Below are positions 1-8,182 of a stretch of DNA of 12,989 bases, piece by piece. Under the pieces are notes generated by a model. It searched no databases. It was not told the origin of the DNA and saw only the letters and a program-made list of their open reading frames with translations. The stretch is taken from positions 5,983-18,971 of the forward strand of contig DJDA01000129.1 of the NCBI GenBank assembly GCA_002430835.1, read 5' to 3'. Source of the stretch: Brevundimonas sp. UBA5936. GTDB lineage: Bacteria > Pseudomonadota > Alphaproteobacteria > Caulobacterales > Caulobacteraceae. A program made the position numbers and the translations under genes. Position 1 is the first letter of the stretch. Every line of letters begins with the position of its first letter.

Positions 1-495
1 GGCGTAGAGCGCCAGTTGATAGGTGGTCAGCGGCTCGACGATCAGACGCGGCCCGGCAGCGGGGCTGAGGGTGATGGCCATGTCCACCTCGCGGCGGCTG
101 GGCGACAGGAAGCCGGAGCTGGCCGCCAGTTCGACGTTCAGCCCCGGATGCGCCGCCAGCAGGCCGGGCAGGGCGGGGGCCAGCACCGCGCCGCCGAAGC
201 CTTCGGATGCGCTGATCCGCACGGCGCCCGCGATCAGGTCGGGCTGGGTGACGCGCCCGGCGGCCTCCATCGCGCTTTCAGCGTCCAGCGCCCGCTCCAG
301 CAGCTGGGCGCCGGTGGCCGTCAGGTGCAGCCCGGCGGCCGAGCGCACCAGCAGGGTCGACTTCAGCGCCGTCTCCAGCCGCGCCACGCGCCGCCCGACG
401 GTGGCCGCGTCCACGCCCAGCCGCTGCGCCGCCGTGGCCAGCGACCCGGCGCGCGCGGCCGCCAGAAACACCCTCAGATCATCCCAGTCGAACAT
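1..495 (-). CDS. LysR-family transcriptional regulator, 5' part only (165 codons in window)
   Basis: The minus strand is open from an ATG at 495 to the window edge and encodes MFDWDDLRVFLAAARAGSLA..., a classical LysR N-terminus. The winged helix-turn-helix spans about residues 3-62, with the recognition-helix signature AATVGRRVARLE. The start of the effector-binding domain follows from about residue 90 (GAVRISASEGFGGAVLAPAL). The C-terminal half lies outside the window. The ATG at 495 fits the usual family start. The only other in-frame candidate is a CTG at 499-501, because a stop at 511-513 closes the frame upstream. No good Shine-Dalgarno lies 5-12 bases before the ATG, so a leaderless or weakly initiated message is possible. 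It is divergent from mmsA with about 100 bases between the starts, a common arrangement for a LysR regulator and its target, so control of mmsA is plausible but inferred. The effector is unknown. Confidence 0.9.
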   Translation of the reverse strand, partial: MFDWDDLRVFLAAARAGSLATAAQRLGVDAATVGRRVARLETALKSTLLVRSAAGLHLTATGAQLLERALDAESAMEAAGRVTQPDLIAGAVRISASEGFGGAVLAPALPGLLAAHPGLNVELAASSGFLSPSRREVDMAITLSPAAGPRLIVEPLTTYQLALYA

Positions 496-518
496 ATGCA
501 GATATGCACATCATCACC

Positions 519-532
519 TGCAAGATTGCAAT
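519..532. promoter_or_regulatory. Candidate TTGCAA-type regulator site upstream of mmsA
   Basis: In the lysR-mmsA gap the bases TGCAAGATTGCA (519-530) form a perfect inverted repeat, TGCAA-GA-TTGCA. It merges with the palindrome ATTGCAAT (525-532). The TTGCAA core recurs four times in front of pccB and the acyl-CoA-type regulator gene, which suggests that the same regulator also acts here. This is a pattern match only. A LysR-type site is an alternative, since an inverted repeat near a divergent lysR gene is expected in any case. Confidence 0.4.
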
Positions 533-599
533 GGGCCTGACCGGCCCGCTCTGCTAGGGCAGGCTCACGAAGAACCATAATCATCGGGAGAGACGTTCA

Positions 600-2102
<1,503 letters not shown>

Positions 2103-2108
2103 TCCTGA

Positions 2109-2129
2109 CCCTCTCCTGATGGGAGAGGG
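2109..2129 (+). terminator. Hairpin just after mmsA
   Basis: CCCTCTCC (2109-2116) pairs perfectly with GGAGAGGG (2122-2129) around a TGATG loop, starting seven bases past the mmsA stop. No run of T follows, so it may stabilise the 3' end or belong to the repeat cluster rather than act as a strong intrinsic terminator. Confidence 0.5.
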
Positions 2130-2170
2130 CTTGAGCCTCCAAGAGCCGAAGGCGATTGGCTAAGGCAAAA

Positions 2171-2237
2171 GGGTGAGGGTTCCGAAGTCAGCCGTTTTGC
2201 GACGGCTTGCGCCGACTGAGGTCGGGAACCCTCATCC
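2171..2237. repeat. Long imperfect inverted repeat with inner stem
   Basis: GGGTGAGGGTTCC (2171-2183) pairs with GGAACCCTCATCC (2225-2237), 13 pairs with one G-T wobble. An inner stem AGCCGT (2190-2195)/ACGGCT (2202-2207) sits inside it. Together with the flanking hairpins at 2109-2129, 2237-2251 and 2252-2272 it forms a run of palindromes between two convergent genes. This resembles the dispersed intergenic palindromic elements of alphaproteobacteria, but copy number cannot be seen in this window. Confidence 0.6.
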
Positions 2238-2272
2238 GCCCCTTCGGGGCGCCTTCTCCCATCGGGAGAAGG
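2237..2272 (-). terminator. Paired hairpins after the minus-strand regulator gene
   Basis: Two adjacent perfect stems lie just beyond the stop of the minus-strand regulator gene. One is CCTTCTCCC/GGGAGAAGG with an ATC loop (2252-2272). The other is CGCCCC/GGGGCG with a TTC loop (2237-2251). Read on the minus strand they come right after the coding region and could terminate it or protect its 3' end. No clear U-tract is present. They may equally be part of the repeated palindromic cluster. Confidence 0.45.
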
Positions 2273-2277
2273 AATAA

Positions 2278-3690
2278 TTATGTGAGCGTATACGGGATCA
2301 CCCCCCGCTCATTCTCCGGCACGGCCAGCGTCCGGTCGATCGGCGGAAACGCCCGCTGGGTGCAGTCCGTCCGCTCGCAGATGCGGCAGTTGACCCCCAT
2401 GCGCGTCGGCGGGCCGTTCAGGTCCAGCCCGTCCGCATAGACCAGCTGCGCCGCGTGCTCGATCTCGCACCCCAGTCCCAACGCATAGCGCCGGTCCGGC
2501 TCCAGGAATGACCCGCCCGGCTTGGACACGCTCTTGGCGATGCAGACGTAGCGGGCGCCGTCGGGCATCTCCGACAGATTGACCAGAATGCGGTCCGGCG
2601 CGCTGAACGCCTCATGCACGTTCCACAGCGGGCAGGCGCCGCCGAAGCGGGCGAACTGGAAGCGCGTCGCGCTGTGCCGCTTGGTGATGTTCCCGGCCAT
2701 GTCCACCCGCGCGAAATAGAAGGGCACGCCGCGCCAGCCGGGCCTCTGTAGCGTGCTTAACCGGTGGCAGGCCTGCTCGAAGCTGACGTGGAAGCGGTTG
2801 CGCAGGCGGTCAACGTCGTGACGCAACTCCCGCGCCGCTTCCAGAAAAGCACGATAGGGCAGCAGCAGCGCCCCCGCCGCATAGTTGGCCAGACCGACCC
2901 GGCACACGTCGCGCGCGGCGGGAATGTCGAAGGCGGCGCGGTCCAGTTCGTGCTCGATCAGGTCTTCGAACCGCAAGCGAACTAACTGGTGCGCCATCTG
3001 GAAGGCGCGAGTGGCGCCGGGCAGGCTGGCGTCGACATAGAGGATGCGCGCGCCGGGATCGAAGCGCCGCATGGCGCCGCGCCCCTGACCCGTAGCGACG
3101 CGCACGCCGCACAGGTCGTTGAGGGCGGCTTCCAACTCGCGCTCCGGATGGACGCCGTCGCCGAGGTTCAGCCGCGCGGCCAGATCCTCGGCCGCCCGGT
3201 CCAGCGCGTCGATGTAGTTGTCGCGATAGTGGAAGAAGTCGCGCACGGCTTCATAGGGCAGGGCGGGGGCGGCGTCGGCGGCGTGTTCGTCGCGGCCCAG
3301 CGTCTCGTTCAGCGTCTTCAACCGCTCGTCCAGACGGCGATAGTCCTGATGCAGGGCCAGGAATTGACGCGCCAGCCGGGGCGCGTTCATGGCCGCCTGT
3401 TTGAGTTCGCCCGCCGTCGCCGCCTCGGCGTGGCCCGCCACGTCGGTGGTCGCCTCGCGCAGGTCGGCGATCAGGCGGGCGTCGCCGTCCAGATCGAACA
3501 GGCTGGCGTCTACGTCGAAGGCCCGCGTCAGGGCGATCAGCACCCGCGCCGTGGCCGGGCGCTGGTTGGTCTCGATCTGCGACAGATAGGAGGGCGACAG
3601 CGCCAGCCGCCCGGCGCACTGCTCCAGCGTCCAGCCGCGCGTCTCGCGCAGCTTGCGGACCTTGGTCCCGAGGTAGAGTTTCTCAGCCAT
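2278..3690 (-). CDS. XRE-family short-chain acyl-CoA-responsive regulator (RamB / PrpR(Mtb) / ScfR type)
   Basis: This 470-residue protein has an N-terminal Cro/CI helix-turn-helix (about 8-62, with LALSPSYLSQIETNQRPATA). A central ImmA/IrrE-like region (about 155-310) follows, whose peptidase motif is degenerate: AHQLVRL replaces the usual HExxH. The C-terminal acyl-CoA-sensing domain contains GGACPLWNVHEAF, SKPGGSFLEPDRRYALGLGCE and NCRICERTDCTQRAFPP. Cysteines C353, C408, C435, C438 and C443 match the cysteine-rich pattern reported to bind an Fe-S cluster in mycobacterial PrpR. Family members control propionate, acetate or glyoxylate metabolism genes in response to acyl-CoA; that role is inferred here from its position divergent to the propionyl-CoA operon. 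I chose the ATG at 3690 (MAEKLYLGTKVRKLRE). An in-frame TTG at 3724-3726 would add 12 residues but lies inside the probable operator. It is not the sigma-54 PrpR of enterobacteria. Confidence 0.9.
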   Translation of the reverse strand: MAEKLYLGTKVRKLRETRGWTLEQCAGRLALSPSYLSQIETNQRPATARVLIALTRAFDVDASLFDLDGDARLIADLREATTDVAGHAEAATAGELKQAAMNAPRLARQFLALHQDYRRLDERLKTLNETLGRDEHAADAAPALPYEAVRDFFHYRDNYIDALDRAAEDLAARLNLGDGVHPERELEAALNDLCGVRVATGQGRGAMRRFDPGARILYVDASLPGATRAFQMAHQLVRLRFEDLIEHELDRAAFDIPAARDVCRVGLANYAAGALLLPYRAFLEAARELRHDVDRLRNRFHVSFEQACHRLSTLQRPGWRGVPFYFARVDMAGNITKRHSATRFQFARFGGACPLWNVHEAFSAPDRILVNLSEMPDGARYVCIAKSVSKPGGSFLEPDRRYALGLGCEIEHAAQLVYADGLDLNGPPTRMGVNCRICERTDCTQRAFPPIDRTLAVPENERGVIPYTLT

Positions 3691-3712
3691 GATCCGCGCC
3701 GTTATGAAGGCG

Positions 3713-3797
3713 TTGCAACTTTGCAAAAACGCCTGTCCGCCTTGGCAGGCTTACGCACTTACGCATCTTTTGCAAAGTTGCGATTGCCTTTTTGCAA
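3713..3797. promoter_or_regulatory. Divergent operator region with paired AACTTTGCAAA sites
   Basis: The gap between the regulator gene and pccB carries GCAACTTTGCAAAA (3715-3728) and its exact reverse complement TTTTGCAAAGTTGC (3768-3781). This is a 14-bp perfect inverted repeat with a 39-base spacer, and the centres of the two TTTGCAAA cores are 49 bases apart. Further TTGCAA hexamers are at 3713-3718 and 3792-3797. The core closely resembles the AACTTTGCAAA site recalled for RamB-type regulators, the family of the adjacent gene, so autoregulation and control of pccB are likely. Between the arms are tandem heptamers TTACGCA (3751-3757, 3759-3765) and GCCTG/CAGGC (3731-3750). I could not fix -35/-10 boxes with confidence. 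Confidence 0.7.
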
Positions 3798-3808
3798 CCA
3801 AGCGGCTT

Positions 3809-3844
3809 GTTGGACCCTGAACGAAGTCAGGGAGTCGCTCCAAC
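3809..3844 (+). promoter_or_regulatory. Leader hairpin covering the pccB ribosome binding site
   Basis: GTTGGA (3809-3814) pairs with TCCAAC (3839-3844), and the adjoining CCCTGA (3815-3820) pairs with TCAGGG (3827-3832) around an ACGAAG loop. The six bases 3833-3838 bulge out. The candidate Shine-Dalgarno AGGGAG (3829-3834) lies partly in the stem, and the structure ends one base before the pccB ATG. It may restrain translation initiation, or be a dispersed palindrome that happens to supply the leader. Confidence 0.45.
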
Positions 3845-3845
3845 C

Positions 3846-5381
<1,536 letters not shown>

Positions 5382-5390
5382 GTGCCGTAA

Positions 5391-6197
5391 ATGCTTTGGC
5401 TCACGTACTCATGGGAAGATAACAAAGATGGTGATGTCGATTATGTCGTGTCGCATCTCCAATCTTCTGGAGTTCCTGTATCAATAGACAGGTTCACTCT
5501 ATCTGCCGGTAAACATATTTGGGATCAGATTAGCGATGCTATTTCTGATCCGATCAGCTGTAGCGCTTGGGCGATATATTCTACGAAGGCGAGCTTCTTA
5601 AGTCCCGCGTGCCACGAAGAATATCAAATAGCTTTGACGCGGGCCTTGGCTGCGCGCGGGAATAGCTTTCCAATTTTCGGGCTTTTTCCCGAGACATATG
5701 ACAGTGCCTTGCTTCCGGTTCCGCTTCGGTCCCGGTTGGCCGTGTCATTGTCTGATCCTGAATGGGTCGAACGCGTCAAAGCTGCGGCGGAGGGGCGGGG
5801 ACTCAATATTGGACCTGCGCCAGTCGACCGCTTCCATGTCCGGGTGCATCCGCCAAAAAACGGCGGCTCTGTTATTGAGATTAGGGTCCGGGCTGGGAGG
5901 TTGTTTCCGATTGCGATCGGAGTTCCAGAAGGACAAAAAGACCGAGTCCAGTGCTGGCCTGGTCCGTCAAACTATCCTGATCATGCAGCCATAGTCTCTA
6001 CGACTGAAGCGCACGGTGATGGAATGGATATGACTATCCTCAATCATCCCGTAACACCGACTGAGAGCGCCTACATCTGGCTGAAGGAGATGCCAACCTT
6101 CATCAAAATAGGCGAAGTGACGTCGCGAGATGATAAAATTGGGCATGTGAAGTGGGACTTCACATTGCAGCCCGAACAAATGTTCTTGAGCCGATAG
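5391..6197 (+). CDS. TIR-domain protein with unrecognised C-terminal domain, inserted in the propionyl-CoA operon
   Basis: This 268-residue soluble protein has no signal peptide or membrane segment. Residues 1 to about 137 read as a bacterial TIR domain: first strand LWLTYSWEDN, helix with VDYVVSHLQSSG, then VSIDRFTLSAGKHIWDQISD and STKASFLSPACHEEYQIAL. E77 in SPACHEEY falls where the NADase catalytic glutamate sits in SPxxxxEL-type TIR domains, so NAD+ cleavage or cyclic ADP-ribose signalling is plausible but unproven. Residues about 148-268 look beta-rich (FHVRVHP, VIEIRVRAG, IGHVKWDFTLQ) and match no family I know. The gene is nine bases after pccB and eight before pccA. AGGTG (5380-5384) serves as its ribosome binding site, overlapping the pccB stop. 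Base use differs sharply from its neighbours, with many A/T-ending codons and 45 percent GC at 5401-5460, which points to recent transfer. No partner gene such as a ThsA homologue is present. An immune effector role is inference. Confidence 0.85.
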   Translation: MLWLTYSWEDNKDGDVDYVVSHLQSSGVPVSIDRFTLSAGKHIWDQISDAISDPISCSAWAIYSTKASFLSPACHEEYQIALTRALAARGNSFPIFGLFPETYDSALLPVPLRSRLAVSLSDPEWVERVKAAAEGRGLNIGPAPVDRFHVRVHPPKNGGSVIEIRVRAGRLFPIAIGVPEGQKDRVQCWPGPSNYPDHAAIVSTTEAHGDGMDMTILNHPVTPTESAYIWLKEMPTFIKIGEVTSRDDKIGHVKWDFTLQPEQMFLSR

Positions 6198-6205
6198 GGG
6201 CTGCT

Positions 6206-8182
6206 ATGTTCTCCAAAATCCTCATCGCCAACCGGGGCGAGATTGCTGTTCGCGTCATCAAGACCTGCCGTCGCATGGGCATCAAGACAGTGGTCGTCTA
6301 CTCCGACGCCGACGCCGGGTCGCTGGCCTGCGAGATGGCGGACGAGACGGTGCACATCGGCCCGTCGCCCGCCGCACAGTCCTATCTGATCCAGGACAAG
6401 GTCGTGGACGCCGTGAAGCAGACGGGGGCGCAGGCCGTGCACCCCGGCTTCGGCTTCCTGTCGGAGAACGCCGGGTTTGCGCGGCGTCTGAAGGCCGAGG
6501 GCATCGCCTTCATCGGGCCGAACCCGGAGGCGATCGACGCCATGGGCGACAAGATCACGTCCAAGAAGTTCGCCGCCGAGGCGGGCGTTTCGACCGTGCC
6601 GGGCCACATGGGCTTGATCGAAACGCCGGACGAGGCGGTGAAGATCGCGCGCGAAATCGGCTATCCGGTCATGATCAAGGCTTCGGCCGGGGGCGGGGGC
6701 AAGGGCATCCGCGTCGCCCATTCCGACGACGACATGGCCGAGGGCTTCGCCGCCGTGAAGGCCGAGGCGCTGAACGCCTTCGGCGACGACCGCGTCTTCC
6801 TCGAGAAGTTCATCGTCGATCCGCGCCACATCGAGATTCAGGTGCTGGGCGACAAGCACGGCAACGTCATCCACCTGTTCGAGCGTGAATGCTCGATCCA
6901 GCGCCGCAACCAAAAGGTCATCGAAGAGGCGCCGTCGCCCCTGCTGGACGAGGCCACCCGCGCCGCCATGGGGGCGCAGGCCGTCGCCCTGGCCAAGGCG
7001 GTGAACTATGACTCGGCGGGCACGGTCGAGTTCGTCGCCGGTCAGGACAAGAGCTTCTTCTTCCTGGAGATGAACACCCGTCTGCAGGTCGAGCATCCGG
7101 TGACGGAGCTGATCACCGGCGTCGATCTGGTCGAGCAGATGATCCGTTCGGCCTGGGGCGAGCAGTTGGCGATCAAGCAGGACGACCTGTCGATCAACGG
7201 CTGGGCCATCGAGAGCCGCATCTACGCCGAAGACCCCTATCGCGGCTTCCTGCCGTCGATCGGCCGTCTGGTGCGCTACGAGCAGCCGGAAGAGGGCGAT
7301 CAGGGCGACTATACGGTCCGCAACGATTCCGGCGTCCGCGAGGGCGACGAGATCAGCATGTTCTACGACCCCATGATCGCCAAGCTGTGCGCATGGGGCG
7401 AGACGCGCGACGACGCCGTACGCGGCATGGCTCGCGCGCTGGAGGACACGCATCTGGCGGGTCTGGGCCACAATGTGCCCTTCCTGGCGGCGGTGATGGA
7501 TCAGGAACGCTTCCAGTCCGGCGAACTGTCGACCAGCTACATCAAGGACGAGTTCCCCGACGGCTTCCACGGTCTGGCGCTGACGCCCGAGCAGGTGAAG
7601 ATCCTGATCGCCTCGGCCGTGGCCATGAATGAGGTCATCGCCGAACAGGACGGCGACCCCAGCGAGCGCACCGACTGGACCGTCCTGATCGACAAGGCGG
7701 CCTATGAGGTCGAGGTCGGCTATGACGAGGCCGAAGACCTGATCGTCGCCATCGATGGCGAGGAACTCTCCCTGTCCGAGATCGACTGGCGTCCGGGCCT
7801 GTCGCTGTTCAAGGCGGTGCTGGACGACGACGCCTTCACCGCCGAGGTGAAGCGCGCCGCCGACGGCTTCGACATCCGCCACCGCGCGGCGCGGGCGCGG
7901 GTGCGCGTGCTGCGTCCTGACGTGGCGCACCTCTACGCCCTGCTGCCCGAGAAGCAGGCGGCGGACACGTCCAAGCTGGTGCTGTCGCCGATGCCGGGTC
8001 TGGTGGTCGACATCCCCGTGACCCCGGGCCAGGAGGTCAAGTCCGGCGAGACCGTGGCCATCATCGAAGCCATGAAGATGCAGAACATCCTCAAGGCCGA
8101 GCGCGACGGCAAGGTGAAGGCGGTCAAGGCCAAGGCCGGCGATCCGGTCGCCGCCGACGACGTGCTGGTGGAGTTCGAGTAA
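6206..8182 (+). CDS. pccA: Propionyl-CoA carboxylase, biotin-carboxylase (alpha) subunit
   Basis: This 658-residue subunit carboxylates its own biotin with ATP and bicarbonate and passes the carboxyl group to PccB. The biotin carboxylase N-domain starts at MFSKILIANRGEIAVRVIK. The ATP-grasp region has the glycine loop GGGGKG (162-167), RRNQKVIEEAPSP (233-245) and EMNTRLQVEHPVTE (288-301). A BT linker domain covers roughly 500-580. The C-terminal biotinyl domain carries EAMKMQ with the biotinylated lysine K624, 34 residues before the end, as usual. I chose the ATG at 6206, because the AGGGG at 6196-6200 is well spaced and the product starts like the family. An in-frame upstream start at 6152 would run into the TIR gene and add 18 unrelated residues. 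The ribosome binding site overlaps the TIR stop codon. A methylcrotonyl- or acetyl-CoA carboxylase subunit is excluded mainly by the mutA-mutB-mce neighbours. Confidence 0.95.
   Translation: MFSKILIANRGEIAVRVIKTCRRMGIKTVVVYSDADAGSLACEMADETVHIGPSPAAQSYLIQDKVVDAVKQTGAQAVHPGFGFLSENAGFARRLKAEGIAFIGPNPEAIDAMGDKITSKKFAAEAGVSTVPGHMGLIETPDEAVKIAREIGYPVMIKASAGGGGKGIRVAHSDDDMAEGFAAVKAEALNAFGDDRVFLEKFIVDPRHIEIQVLGDKHGNVIHLFERECSIQRRNQKVIEEAPSPLLDEATRAAMGAQAVALAKAVNYDSAGTVEFVAGQDKSFFFLEMNTRLQVEHPVTELITGVDLVEQMIRSAWGEQLAIKQDDLSINGWAIESRIYAEDPYRGFLPSIGRLVRYEQPEEGDQGDYTVRNDSGVREGDEISMFYDPMIAKLCAWGETRDDAVRGMARALEDTHLAGLGHNVPFLAAVMDQERFQSGELSTSYIKDEFPDGFHGLALTPEQVKILIASAVAMNEVIAEQDGDPSERTDWTVLIDKAAYEVEVGYDEAEDLIVAIDGEELSLSEIDWRPGLSLFKAVLDDDAFTAEVKRAADGFDIRHRAARARVRVLRPDVAHLYALLPEKQAADTSKLVLSPMPGLVVDIPVTPGQEVKSGETVAIIEAMKMQNILKAERDGKVKAVKAKAGDPVAADDVLVEFE

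Noticed and set aside
16..580. Plus-strand open frames over the lysR gene
   Set aside because: The minus-strand translation is a clear LysR protein. The plus frames have no recognisable motifs.
496..599. Defined -35/-10 promoter boxes for mmsA or lysR
   Set aside because: Candidate hexamers such as TTGCAA (526-531) and TGCTAG (552-557) are 20 bases apart, too far for a convincing pair, and could as well be a regulator site.
3691..3726. Longer forms of the regulator (TTG at 3726), pccB (TTG at 3792) and pccA (start at 6152)
   Set aside because: Each extension reads through operator or neighbouring coding DNA, adds residues not typical of the family, and has a better supported ATG downstream.
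5391..6197. A complete Thoeris system or other multi-gene TIR defence island
   Set aside because: Only one TIR gene is present. Neighbours on both sides are metabolic, and no ThsA-like SIR2/SLOG protein or other defence gene lies in the window.
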